Of a stretch of DNA of 64,000 nt, positions 54,155 to 62,139 are shown piece after piece. The stretch comes from Verrucomicrobiaceae bacterium (GTDB taxonomy: Bacteria; Verrucomicrobiota; Verrucomicrobiia; Verrucomicrobiales; Verrucomicrobiaceae). The number at the start of each line of letters is the position of its first letter. Within the stretch, counting starts at the first letter, position 1. The notes beneath the pieces are model-generated. The model saw only the letters and a list, made by a program, of their open reading frames with translations. It was not told where the DNA came from and made no database searches. Made by a program: the position numbers and the translations under genes. The DNA lies in contig JAIBCL010000006.1 of the NCBI GenBank assembly GCA_019694165.1, positions 1 to 64,000 on the forward strand, read 5' to 3'.

Positions 54155-55009
54155 GTTGCCTTGTCAGGCGAATAAATGGCCTCCGCTCCCCCGCTCATCG
54201 CAGAGGGACACATTCGTTGAGAGACCGCAAGCCAGCCTACCCGGAGTCATGCGCAGCCCGCAACACGCGGGCCGCTATGTCAATGAACGGCGGAGGCCGG
54301 GGCAAGTACAGCGTACCCGCTGCCGCCCTGTCAAAGCACCGCCGCAACGCGACGGGCATTTGCCACTGCCAGCCCCGACATCGCGCCCGACAACCACGGC
54401 ATGTCGAGGCGCGCAACACGCCGACCGGCGTTTCGCCCTTGGAAACCAAAGGGATTTCTACTTCCCATGTGTCGGCCTCACGGCCCGACTTGCACGGCAA
54501 CCGCAGGCTATCGGGCGAGTCCTTGAGGCAACGCCATCAAGGACATCGCCTTGCCGTGCAAGTCGGGCCGCGATGCGGACACGACACATGGGGAACTAAT
54601 AGTTCAACGACGGGTTCCCGCTCGCGCGGGACGACGGCTTTTAACGACGGGCTGCCCGCCGCATCACTGCCACGCGCGACCATCGACCCGGTGGGAGTCC
54701 GCTCCGCCCGCTGTCCCGCCTGCGCTCGCTCCCACACGAACCGATGCACGCGCCCTCCCCTCTGCCCGAACGCGGTTTCCTCGGACGAGGTGCGGCAGCA
54801 GACGGCCAAAGGCCGCCCCCTGCCTCTGCGGGTTCACCCGCAGCGCGGGTGGAGTTTCAAGACGGGTTCAACTGGTAGACGAGGGGTGAACGACGTTGTA
54901 GCGAGTGTTTGAAGACAGTCAGATTGGGCTCAAAATAGCTTTTGTGCTCAACCGACTTCGCCTCCACTGTGCAACTCAATCGCCATAGCCTTGGCCGGAT
55001 CAATATCCC
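54155..55009. other. Long non-coding region with a large hairpin, upstream of the integrase
   Basis: About 850 bases between the integrase start and the PRTase gene contain no plausible gene in six frames. The region is GC-rich on the integrase side, with many short stems, the large palindrome at 54481-54570, and a duplicated AACGACGGG motif at about 54605 and 54653. It becomes AT-rich only near 54900. It is a candidate origin, oriT or attachment region. Confidence 0.5.
54481..54570. repeat. 20-base perfect inverted repeat with inner stem
   Basis: Outer arms 54481-54500 and 54551-54570 (CGGCCCGACTTGCACGGCAA and its exact complement) enclose an inner stem, GTCCTTGA at 54519-54526 with TCAAGGAC at 54537-54544, preceded by a bulged GGCGA/TCGCC extension. 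Homology continues outward imperfectly (CATGTGTCG on both sides), giving arms of about 45 bases. Confidence 0.8.
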
Positions 55010-55573
55010 GTGGACGTACTATCAACAACTGCCGACAGCATCAGCATCGTTGATGCGATGAGGAGGCTGCTAAACAAGAGAAAGCGGAAATCTTGGCGGT
55101 ATGTTAAACGTCAAATTGAGCGGCTTCATACCTTGATGGCGGGCCAGTCGTTCGCTCCAGATGTTGTTATCGGTATTGGCCGCGAGGGTGGATTGGTCGG
55201 CGCGCTCCTCGGAGTCAACTGGAGGTTGAAGCCTTTTTGTGTGATTGATCGAGATTTCGTTTTTGACCAACACTCGCAGTCGCAGAACGTGGAGGTTAAG
55301 GAAATGCTGCTTGTCTCTGTTTATCGCGGCAAAAAGGTTTTGCTGGTCGATTGTGAGGTGAACACCGGAGAAACCTTGAAAGCTGCAAAAGCTTTTTTCG
55401 AGCAGAAGGGTGCCAGCATTGTTCGGACAATGGCACTCGCACGAAGCAAATCTTCACGCTTTCTCCCTGATTATTGCGCTGTTGAGTACACAGAACGATT
55501 GTTTTGGCCGTGGGAATACACCCCCGAGATCAAACACCTCAGGCATCACATGGAACTCAAGGACAGGCGTTGA
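55010..55573 (+). CDS. Phosphoribosyltransferase-like protein
   Basis: The 187-residue product (GTG start at 55010; ATG 55058 is an alternative) is a type I PRTase-fold protein. The PRPP-binding loop reads LLVDCEVNTGETL (residues 111-123), and an earlier strand VVIGIGREGGLVGALL (52-67) provides the second PRPP contact region. The N-terminal helical cap (RRLLNKRKRKSWRYVKRQIERL) is basic. Codon use is more AT-rich than that of neighbouring genes, suggesting separate acquisition. It precedes a ribokinase-like gene by 44 bases; together they could make or consume PRPP-linked ribosides. Confidence 0.7.
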   Translation: MDVLSTTADSISIVDAMRRLLNKRKRKSWRYVKRQIERLHTLMAGQSFAPDVVIGIGREGGLVGALLGVNWRLKPFCVIDRDFVFDQHSQSQNVEVKEMLLVSVYRGKKVLLVDCEVNTGETLKAAKAFFEQKGASIVRTMALARSKSSRFLPDYCAVEYTERLFWPWEYTPEIKHLRHHMELKDRR

Positions 55574-55617
55574 TAATCTGTCCTGTCAAATCTTTAAAAA
55601 TTATTTCAACTCGCAGA

Positions 55618-56598
55618 ATGCGTCCCCCTATAGGTGAACGAATTGTGGTAGTTGGAAGCCATGCCCCTGCGATCATGGTGTATTCGGATCGGATTCCCAC
55701 CAAGGGAGAGACCGTAATGGCATCTTCATACGCCGAGCCTCAAGATGGTGGCAAAGGCAGTCTTCAGGCTATCGCAGCGGCGCGACTTGGAGGCAATGTA
55801 GTGTTCCTCGGCTGTGTTGGCCGCGATCGCTTAGGTGAATCGGGTCTTGAGATGTTGTCAACCGAAGGTGTGGATGTAAGTCGTGTAAAGCAGAGCGCAG
55901 AGCTTCCTACTGGCGCAGGCTTCGTGATAATCGACCATTTCGGGGAGCCAGCCATCCTAACGGCCATCGGTGCCAATGCACTGGTCAATGACTCCTATAT
56001 TGCAAAAAACCAAGATCGGATCCGTGAAGCCAAGGTATTGTTAACGCAACTTGAAACCAATCTCTCTGGTGTCCTATCGGCATTGTTGCTTGCACGTTCC
56101 GCGAAGGTTATTTCAATCCTCAATCCAGCGCCAGTTCCCTCAGATCGCCGAGTCATGCACCGAATAGTATCAAAGGCCGACATTCTGACGCCAAACGCAA
56201 TTGAGGCCGCTGAACTAGTCCAATCAACTGTCGCTAATGTACTCTCCGACCCTGCAGCTGCAGCGACCGAAATCCAGAAACGCTTTTGTGTAGAATCGGT
56301 TGTCCTCACCCTTGGATCTTCGGGTGCGGTCGTTGCGTCAGATGGTCACATACTAAAACTGGATGGCTGGTCAGTTCCCGCAGTTGATGCCACGGGTGCT
56401 GGAGACGCATTTTCCGGCGCTCTCGCGCACGGTCTTTCAAAAGGGTGGAAATTGGCGGACGCTGCGGAGTTTGCCAATTGTGTAGCTGCAGCGTCTGTTA
56501 CGCTGCATGGCACCGTTTGTTCGATGCCCTTCGCCCGGGAACTGAAGGATATATTTAGTAGGCTGAAAATTTCGATTTCATCGCCTTTGATCTGCTGA
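55618..56598 (+). CDS. PfkB/ribokinase-family sugar kinase
   Basis: The 326-residue enzyme starts at ATG 55618, 44 bases after the PRTase; the frame reaches upstream to 55504 inside that gene. Recognisable elements are DGGKGSLQAIAAARLGG (43-59, corresponding to the GGKGANQAVAAARLGG of ribokinases), ILNPAP (167-172), TPNAIEA and the catalytic DATGAGDAFSG (257-267) with Asp263. It phosphorylates ribose or a related sugar or nucleoside. Like its partner it is AT-richer than the surroundings. The pair looks like a cargo module within the mobile region. Confidence 0.85.
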   Translation: MRPPIGERIVVVGSHAPAIMVYSDRIPTKGETVMASSYAEPQDGGKGSLQAIAAARLGGNVVFLGCVGRDRLGESGLEMLSTEGVDVSRVKQSAELPTGAGFVIIDHFGEPAILTAIGANALVNDSYIAKNQDRIREAKVLLTQLETNLSGVLSALLLARSAKVISILNPAPVPSDRRVMHRIVSKADILTPNAIEAAELVQSTVANVLSDPAAAATEIQKRFCVESVVLTLGSSGAVVASDGHILKLDGWSVPAVDATGAGDAFSGALAHGLSKGWKLADAAEFANCVAAASVTLHGTVCSMPFARELKDIFSRLKISISSPLIC

Positions 56599-56632
56599 AA
56601 ATTCATTGTTGCCGCAGACTGACCAACTTATT

Positions 56633-56641
56633 TGCTATACT
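56633..56641 (+). promoter_or_regulatory. Candidate extended -10 promoter
   Basis: TGCTATACT is an extended -10 (TGnTATAnT) inside a locally AT-rich stretch, about 160 bases upstream of the VirD4-like gene. Confidence 0.45.
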
Positions 56642-56798
56642 TGGACGAGTCAGTTCTTCCCCGAAGCCTCGCGCTTCGGCATCGGCGGCAGCTTCTCTCC
56701 TCCCCGGCTCCTCAACTCAGGTTTGCCGGTCGTTTTCGTTGCCGCGCTGATCGCACGGGGCGCGGCAATGAGAATTGGCGAGGGCAGCCGCCTCCGGT

Positions 56799-58070
56799 AT
56801 GACGCGCATCTACCTCGGCCAACGGTTCGCCTACGGAGGCGTTGAAGTTCCTTGCTTCTTCGACACGGATGCCCTCACGCGGCACGTTCACGTTCTCGGC
56901 AAGACCGGCATGGGCAAGTCCACGCTGCTACAAACCTTGATCGCCGGTTTGATCGAGAGCGGCGCTGGCGTGGGCATCATCGACCCGCACGGCGACCTAG
57001 CGGAATGGGCCTTGCGCTGTGTGCCTCCGCAGCGGCACGACGACGTTGTGTTGATTGATCCAGCCGACCCAATCTTCGCCCCGTCTCTCAATCTCGTCTC
57101 CAGCAGCCTTCCAGAGCCTCACAGGCCACGAGCTGCCTCCGCCCTGCTCGCGGCCTTTCGACACATATGGGCCGAGTCTTGGGGACCACGACTTGAGCAC
57201 ATCCTCTACCACGCGCTGCGGACGCTGCTCGACGCCGAGAACGCCAGCCTTGTCGCGCTCCCCCGTCTGCTCACCGATGAAGCCTACCGCGCCTCGCTCG
57301 TGAAGCAGTGCCGTGACCCGTTCATCCGCTCGTTCTGGAGCGCCGAGTTCGATGCCTGGGACAAACGCTTTCGGGCGGAGGCGATTGCTCCGATCCTCAA
57401 CAAGCTCGGCCAGCTTGTGGCGATTCCCGCGCTGCGCGAGTCGCTGGGCCAGGTCCGGCTGCGTGTGGACTTCGCCGACATCCTCCGCAGCGGACGCATC
57501 CTCATCGTGAGCATCCCGAAGGGCAAACTCGGCGACGACGCCTCGCGCCTGTTCGGCGCGCTCATCACCTCTAGCCTCAGCGCTGTCGCGATGGAGCGGG
57601 CATCGCTTCCCGAGCACGAGCGCCGGAGTTTCACGCTTATTATCGACGAGGCGCAGAACTTCCTCTCGGACGCGCTCTCGACCATCCTCTCGGAGAGCCG
57701 CAAGACAGGCCTCGGACTCGTGATGGCGCACCAATACCTCGATCAGCTCACGCCGTCCGTGCAATCCGCCGTGCTCGGCAACGCGGGCACCACCTTCGCC
57801 TTCCGCCTCGCGGGCGAGGACGCGCAGCGGGCAGCGCTGCACTTCGGCAACACCTCGCCCGCCGCCTTCGTCGAGCTGCCGCCGTTCACCGCGATGGTCC
57901 GTCCGCTCGATGGCACTGGCTTTCCGTTCCGGCTCACGCTATCACCTGTCGCGCATGAGCCGGCCACGCACGTTGCCGAGCTTCGCGCGAAGTCACGACG
58001 GCGACACTGCGCGCGGCGCGACCAAGTGCGGGAGCGCCTGCGCCGATGGAGCCAGCGCGTGGTAGAATAG
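56799..58070 (+). CDS. VirD4/TraG-type conjugative transfer ATPase
   Basis: The 423-residue protein starts at ATG 56799; a TTG in frame at 56775 is weaker. Walker A is GKTGMGKST (34-42), followed by GVGIIDPHGDLAEW (58-70), the signature of VirD4-like or HerA-like DNA pumps. Walker B is LIIDEAQNF (280-288), followed by the sensor region LGLVMAHQYLDQL. There is no N-terminal membrane segment, unlike classical VirD4 proteins. It probably moves element DNA during transfer or partition and is followed almost directly (GTG 58075) by a replication-relaxation protein. Confidence 0.8.
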   Translation: MTRIYLGQRFAYGGVEVPCFFDTDALTRHVHVLGKTGMGKSTLLQTLIAGLIESGAGVGIIDPHGDLAEWALRCVPPQRHDDVVLIDPADPIFAPSLNLVSSSLPEPHRPRAASALLAAFRHIWAESWGPRLEHILYHALRTLLDAENASLVALPRLLTDEAYRASLVKQCRDPFIRSFWSAEFDAWDKRFRAEAIAPILNKLGQLVAIPALRESLGQVRLRVDFADILRSGRILIVSIPKGKLGDDASRLFGALITSSLSAVAMERASLPEHERRSFTLIIDEAQNFLSDALSTILSESRKTGLGLVMAHQYLDQLTPSVQSAVLGNAGTTFAFRLAGEDAQRAALHFGNTSPAAFVELPPFTAMVRPLDGTGFPFRLTLSPVAHEPATHVAELRAKSRRRHCARRDQVRERLRRWSQRVVE

Positions 58071-58074
58071 CCGC

Positions 58075-58989
58075 GTGTCGCAACCGAGGCCGAGGAAGCC
58101 ACGGTTTGTCCGTTCCGATGCATTCCCGCCGCTCGCCACCACGGAGCGCGACGTTCGCATTCTGAGCCTCATCGAGCGCCACCGGTTCGCGCGCTCGGAT
58201 CACGTCCGCGCCTCTGTTGGCGGGAGCTGCCAACACCTCACGCGCCGCCTCGGCAGGCTCTACCACGCGGGCCTGCTGGAGCGCCCGCGCGCGCAACTCC
58301 TCATTCGTAATCGCCCCAACGCGCACTTCGCCTATTGCATCACCGTCGCAGGCCAGTCGCTGCTGCGCGAGCGCGGCCTGCCCATCTTCGCCTCGCCACC
58401 GCGCGCTCGCGGCGAGACAATGGCGCTCTCACTCTCCCACTCGCTGCGCGCGACCGACGTGATGCTTGCGCTTGAGCGGTCGGTGTTGGCATCCGGCGCG
58501 ACGTTTCTACATCATGATCAGTGGCGAACGGATTCGGAGGAAAGCACTCGCCTGTCCCACATGCGCTGGAGTGTGACGATCCGATACGACGGCAAACGTG
58601 TCCGCTGCGCCGTGCTACCCGACGGTGCATTCGCGCTCGACCGCGCTGGCAAGCGCTCATACTTCCTCGTCGAGGTGGATCGCGGCACCATGCCGGTGTC
58701 ACGCGGCAGCCCGGAGCAGACCTCGTTTCGTCGCAAGGTGCTCGCCTATAAGGCGACACGTGACGCAGGCGTGCTGTGGAGGTGCCACGAGATTCCCGGC
58801 TTCCGCGTGCTGGTGCTGGCCGAGAATCTTCGCCGTCTGTCGGAGCTGCGATCCGCTGCCGCGTCCTGCTTCCAGCGCGGCGACTCCACAATGTTCTGCT
58901 TTGCCGTCACCGGGCAGTTCATCAGCGGACGCGACGAATGGCTGTCTTGCGGCGGCGCATCCGTTCGCCCGCTTGCGCCGTCGCCGTGA
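58075..58989 (+). CDS. Replication-relaxation family protein
   Basis: The 304-residue product uses GTG 58075, four bases after the VirD4-like stop. An N-terminal winged helix (RDVRILSLIERHRFARSDHVRASVG, residues about 25-50) leads into a central domain with LSHSLRATDVMLALER (about 121-136) and FLVEVDRGTMPVSR (about 199-212), the hallmarks of the replication-relaxation family of plasmids and integrative elements. It resembles proteins required for plasmid replication or transfer initiation. Tight spacing shows an operon with the ATPase. Confidence 0.75.
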   Translation: MSQPRPRKPRFVRSDAFPPLATTERDVRILSLIERHRFARSDHVRASVGGSCQHLTRRLGRLYHAGLLERPRAQLLIRNRPNAHFAYCITVAGQSLLRERGLPIFASPPRARGETMALSLSHSLRATDVMLALERSVLASGATFLHHDQWRTDSEESTRLSHMRWSVTIRYDGKRVRCAVLPDGAFALDRAGKRSYFLVEVDRGTMPVSRGSPEQTSFRRKVLAYKATRDAGVLWRCHEIPGFRVLVLAENLRRLSELRSAAASCFQRGDSTMFCFAVTGQFISGRDEWLSCGGASVRPLAPSP

Positions 58990-58994
58990 CACCG

Positions 58995-59053
58995 TGGTAA
59001 AATGGACGCCGAGGAAGCCACACCAGCCCCACAGGCTGGCCGTGGCTCTTTTT
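58995..59053 (+). promoter_or_regulatory. Extended -10 promoter followed by a terminator-like leader hairpin
   Basis: TGGTAAAAT (58995-59003) is an extended -10. From base 59016 a strong hairpin (AGCCAC with GTGGCT, CCAGCC with GGCTGG, arms 59016-59028 and 59034-59047) is followed by CTTTTTG, ending 32 bases before the primase start. It is either a terminator of the preceding operon or an attenuator in the primase leader. The segment GCCGAGGAAGCCAC is duplicated at 58089-58102. Confidence 0.6.
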
Positions 59054-59084
59054 GTTCCAACTCCAAACCCAGTTCCTTCACAAC

Positions 59085-60137
59085 ATGAGCACCATTCATT
59101 CCATGCCATCAAACGCGTTCGTGGACTTCAAGGAGGTGAAGTCTCGCGTCTCCATCCTCCAAGTGCTGGAGCGCTACGACCTCACCCGCACGCTCAAGCG
59201 CAGCGCCGACCGGCTCTCCGGCCCGTGCCCGCTGCACCGGGGCACCAACCCCACGCAGTTCCGCGTGTCGGCCAGCAAGAACTGCTGGAACTGCTTCGGC
59301 GCGTGCGGACGCGGCGGCAACGTCATCGACTTCGTGTCGATGCGCGAGGCCGTTCCCTTCCGCGACGCCGCGCTGCTCTTGCAGGAGTGGTTCATGCCGG
59401 AGAAGTCAGCCCTGCGCGTCGCGGAGTCTGCGTCATTCCAATCGCACCGATCCTCGCCGCCTGCCGGCCCGCCACCGGTCACACCGGTTGCGGCGGCGAG
59501 TTCCAGCGACGATGACGGCGAGGCGGGCGAAAACCCGCCTCTCTCATTTGAGCTGAAGTCGTTGAAGCTCGATCACCCGTATCCCGCCTCGCGCGGCCTC
59601 TCGGCGGCGCTGGTGCTGGACTACGGCATCGGCTTCTGCTCGAAGGGCTGCCTGCGCGGCTACCTCGCCATCCCCATCCGCAACCGCGAGGGAAAGCTCG
59701 TGGCCTACATTGGGCGCTGGCCCGGCGATCCGCCGGAGGACAAGCCGAAATACAAACTGCCGAAGGGCTTCAAGAAGTCTCTGGAGGTGTTCAACCTCGA
59801 CCGCGCCGCGAAGGAGCCAGGCGATCACGCTCTGCTCGTCGTGGAGGGCGTCTTCGACTGCCTCCGCCTCGTGCAGCTCGGCTACCCGCGCACCGTCGCG
59901 CTGCTCGGCTCCTCGCTGTCGAAGCGGCAGGAGGCGTTGCTTTGCGACGCGGCGGGCAGGGGAGGTCAGATCACTCTCCTGTTCGACGCCGACGAGGCCG
60001 GGCGGCGCGGCGCGGCAGACGCGGCGGCGCGGCTGTCGCGCCACTGCACTGTGCGCAACGTGGACATCGGCGAGTTCCGGCACCAGCCGGAGCACTTGGA
60101 GAAGCAGGAACTCGAAGCGCTGCATCGCAATCGCTGA
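59085..60137 (+). CDS. CHC2 zinc-finger DNA primase
   Basis: The 350-residue protein starts at ATG 59085. A DnaG-type zinc finger lies at residues 48-70 (CPLH ... CWNC, with a further Cys at 74), preceded by VSILQVLERYDL. A linker of about 50 residues leads to a TOPRIM domain with Glu254 (LLVVEGVFDCL) and Asp301/Asp303 (LLFDADEAGRRG). It synthesises RNA primers for plasmid or element replication. It is half the length of a typical chromosomal DnaG and lacks the helicase-binding domain, consistent with an element-encoded primase. Confidence 0.85.
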   Translation: MSTIHSMPSNAFVDFKEVKSRVSILQVLERYDLTRTLKRSADRLSGPCPLHRGTNPTQFRVSASKNCWNCFGACGRGGNVIDFVSMREAVPFRDAALLLQEWFMPEKSALRVAESASFQSHRSSPPAGPPPVTPVAAASSSDDDGEAGENPPLSFELKSLKLDHPYPASRGLSAALVLDYGIGFCSKGCLRGYLAIPIRNREGKLVAYIGRWPGDPPEDKPKYKLPKGFKKSLEVFNLDRAAKEPGDHALLVVEGVFDCLRLVQLGYPRTVALLGSSLSKRQEALLCDAAGRGGQITLLFDADEAGRRGAADAAARLSRHCTVRNVDIGEFRHQPEHLEKQELEALHRNR

Positions 60138-60145
60138 TCCACGCC

Positions 60146-60475
60146 ATGGACGTTCACTGCTCCACCTGCGGCGAGCCGTGGGACACCTGGCACCTTTACC
60201 AAGATGCCATCTATGAAACGGCTCTGCCCGAGGAGGAAGCGGAAGCGTGGGGACGGCTGAGCCACAATGACCAGCTCGCCCCGCGCTACCGCGCCGCCTT
60301 CAAAGAAGCCGAATACGAATTCGGCCTCACCGTGATGAACCTCATCCGCTGCCCCGCCTGTCCGCGCGACGCGAAGCCGCATGAGGAGCGCACCGCGATC
60401 AAGTTCGCCGTCGAGGAGCTTCTTGGCGACGACCTCGACGCCATCGCCGCAACCTTCAACGACCACGACCTATGA
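60146..60475 (+). CDS. Small zinc-ribbon protein of the replication cluster
   Basis: The 109-residue product starts at ATG 60146, eight bases after the primase stop. A longer frame starting within the primase gene was rejected. It has MDVHCSTCGEPWDTWHLYQD at the N-terminus and RCPACPRD at about residue 70, giving two CxxC pairs of a zinc ribbon. The ATGA overlap with the next gene shows translational coupling. Function is unknown; similar small Cys-rich proteins sit in plasmid maintenance operons. Confidence 0.65.
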   Translation: MDVHCSTCGEPWDTWHLYQDAIYETALPEEEAEAWGRLSHNDQLAPRYRAAFKEAEYEFGLTVMNLIRCPACPRDAKPHEERTAIKFAVEELLGDDLDAIAATFNDHDL

Positions 60476-60750
60476 GCGAAAGACGAATCCAATTCTCTCT
60501 CGGCAGAATCCTCGCCACGCCGGGAGCACTCGAAGCACTCACGCAAGGAGACATTCACGGGGCCATTGCCCGGCACTCGCTTTGCGAATGGGGCGATCTC
60601 GATCACGAAGACAAGCAGGCCAATGCAGACGCGCTCACGCACGGCGGCCGTCTGCTCTCCGCGTATCACAGCCAGAACCAAATCAAGTTCTGGATCATCA
60701 CCGAAGCCGACCGCAGCGCCACCACGGTGCTGTTGCCGGATGAATACTGA
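60472..60750 (+). CDS. Small plasmid-associated protein
   Basis: The 92-residue protein overlaps the zinc-ribbon gene by ATGA. It starts MSERRIQFSLGRILATPGAL and contains GAIARHSLCEWGDLDHEDKQ, then WIITEADRSATTVLLPDEY. This profile is familiar from small genes next to RadC in plasmids and integrative elements, usually annotated hypothetical. It is followed by the RadC gene eight bases on. No catalytic motif is seen. Confidence 0.65.
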   Translation: MSERRIQFSLGRILATPGALEALTQGDIHGAIARHSLCEWGDLDHEDKQANADALTHGGRLLSAYHSQNQIKFWIITEADRSATTVLLPDEY

Positions 60751-60758
60751 CCAACACC

Positions 60759-61259
60759 ATGCACCAGCCGGAATTGTTCAGCGCGCTGCTCCCAGGGCGG
60801 CGCATCCGCAGCCAGCCGAAGGAGTGGAAGGTCGTCTCCCTCCGCGAGTGCCCGTCGCCCGAGGAAATGATCCGCATCAACCAGCCGTCCGACGCGCTCG
60901 CCTACTGGCAGAAGCACATCGCCACTACCCCGCAGTTCAATCCAGACTGCGAGTGCGTGGTCGTGCTGCTGCTCAACACCAAGCTGCGCGTCAAAGGCCA
61001 TCAAGTTGTCTCTGTGGGCACGCTCAACGAGGCGATGGCCCACCCGCGCGAGGTGTTCCGCGTCGCCGTCATGGGTGCCGCGTGCGCAATCGTGCTCATG
61101 CACAATCACCCGAGCGGAGAAACCGACCCGTCCAGCGCCGACCGCGCTCTCACCAGGCGCATCCGCGAGGCCGGAGAAATCCTCCGCATCGAGGTTCACG
61201 ACCACGTCATCGTCGGCCACCAGCGTTACTTCTCGTTCCGAGAGAGCGGACTGCTGTAG
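60759..61259 (+). CDS. radC: RadC-like JAB/MPN metalloprotein
   Basis: The 166-residue protein carries the JAMM motif: Glu65, then HNHPSG (His115-Gly120) and a following SSAD (Ser125-Asp128). A helical start (SPEEMIRINQPSDALAYWQKH) precedes it. Such RadC-type proteins are abundant on mobile elements. The function is unclear (neither DNA repair nor deubiquitylation is proven). It closes the replication operon and is followed by a strong terminator. Confidence 0.85.
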   Translation: MHQPELFSALLPGRRIRSQPKEWKVVSLRECPSPEEMIRINQPSDALAYWQKHIATTPQFNPDCECVVVLLLNTKLRVKGHQVVSVGTLNEAMAHPREVFRVAVMGAACAIVLMHNHPSGETDPSSADRALTRRIREAGEILRIEVHDHVIVGHQRYFSFRESGLL

Positions 61260-61270
61260 CCCACATCCCC

Positions 61271-61299
61271 ATCCGGCGCACGCCGGGTGGTTTTCTTTT
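61271..61299 (+). terminator. Rho-independent terminator after radC
   Basis: Arms ATCCGGCG (61271-61278) and CGCCGGGT (61281-61288) form a GC-rich hairpin followed by GGTTTTCTTTT. It lies 11 bases past the stop. Confidence 0.75.
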
Positions 61300-61317
61300 A
61301 CGGGATCAATCGGTGCT

Positions 61318-61773
61318 TCAGCCGATGATCCGCTCGACAAACGCCGCGAAGTCCGGGTCCTGATACGCGCGCAGATCGCGCCAAACATCGCGCGGGATTG
61401 GGAGGACGAAGAACTCGCGAATGTCCTTCTCCATGCCCGCGGGCCGCAACAGCTCATCGAGCTTCACCGCCCGATACACCGTGCTCAGATACAGGATCAC
61501 CGAGCAAAGAAAATCGCGCTCCGCAGAGGTGGGCGGGACTCGCAGCGCATCGCGCTGCGAGTCGAAGATTGCGGCAATCTTCGGGTCCCCGCTCGCCTGC
61601 CGCCACAGGTCGCGATGCTGCGCGACGAGACTGATCATGTTCTCGATCCGCCGCGCTTTCGAGTCGCGGTGCAGCCCTACGCCAGTGAAGATCAATCCGC
61701 CGACAATGCCAGCGCTCTCCAGCAGCGAATGCCCGTGCTGCATCAGCCATCGGGTGATTTCCATGCCGCGCAT
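61318..61773 (-). CDS. Small membrane-anchored protein of unknown function
   Basis: The 151-residue product begins MRGMEITRW (the ATG at 61764 is an alternative start). It has one hydrophobic helix (residues about 16-34, HSLLESAGIVGGLIFTGVGL), then a cytoplasmic helical domain (IENMISLVAQHRDLWRQASG) with FLCSVILYLSTVYRAVKL. The layout matches small proteins with a SMODS/SLATT-like anchor, but no family is assigned. It is convergent with radC. Confidence 0.5.
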   Translation of the reverse strand: MRGMEITRWLMQHGHSLLESAGIVGGLIFTGVGLHRDSKARRIENMISLVAQHRDLWRQASGDPKIAAIFDSQRDALRVPPTSAERDFLCSVILYLSTVYRAVKLDELLRPAGMEKDIREFFVLPIPRDVWRDLRAYQDPDFAAFVERIIG

Positions 61774-61803
61774 GATACCACCGCACGCGAAGCGCCAACC
61801 CCA

Positions 61804-62052
61804 TCAAAGCGCGTCGGGAATGTCGCACTTGGCCGCCACCAACACACGGCGCGGGATTCGCACTACCGTCTCGTCGGGGCCGCAGCCCACGCCAGACGGC
61901 AGGCGGGCCACCGCATCTGCGCGAATGTCCTTGCCGATGACGGCGAAATCACCGTCCGCGAGTTCCAGGATGTCAGGGCAGTTGCGCAACGCGATGCACT
62001 CCGTAGCGCCGCGCTGCGGATTCTTAGGGCCGAGTTTGCGTAGGAAGGTCAT
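61804..62052 (-). CDS. Small protein divergent from the XRE regulator
   Basis: The 82-residue frame starts at ATG 62052 (MTFLRKLGPKN) and reads ATECIALRNCPDILELADGDFAVIG, then VVRIPRRVLVAAKCDI. Balanced composition and the divergent position across an operator-like palindrome support a real gene. No family was recognised; it may be the target of the divergent XRE protein. Confidence 0.5.
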   Translation of the reverse strand: MTFLRKLGPKNPQRGATECIALRNCPDILELADGDFAVIGKDIRADAVARLPSGVGCGPDETVVRIPRRVLVAAKCDIPDAL

Positions 62053-62104
62053 GGCTGTGGTTCGGTTCACTGCACCGTATCTGCTCTCATTTTGGAAGCA
62101 AGGA

Positions 62105-62139
62105 CTTCTGCTGGGAACTTCTGCTGGGAATTTCCCAGC
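62105..62139. promoter_or_regulatory. Operator-like palindrome and tandem repeat
   Basis: A 17-base palindrome (GCTGGGAATTTCCCAGC, 62123-62139) abuts the proposed XRE start at 62140. Immediately upstream is an exact tandem repeat of CTTCTGCTGGGAA (62105-62117 and 62118-62130), giving an extra half site. This is typical of an autoregulator binding its own divergent promoter. Confidence 0.7.
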
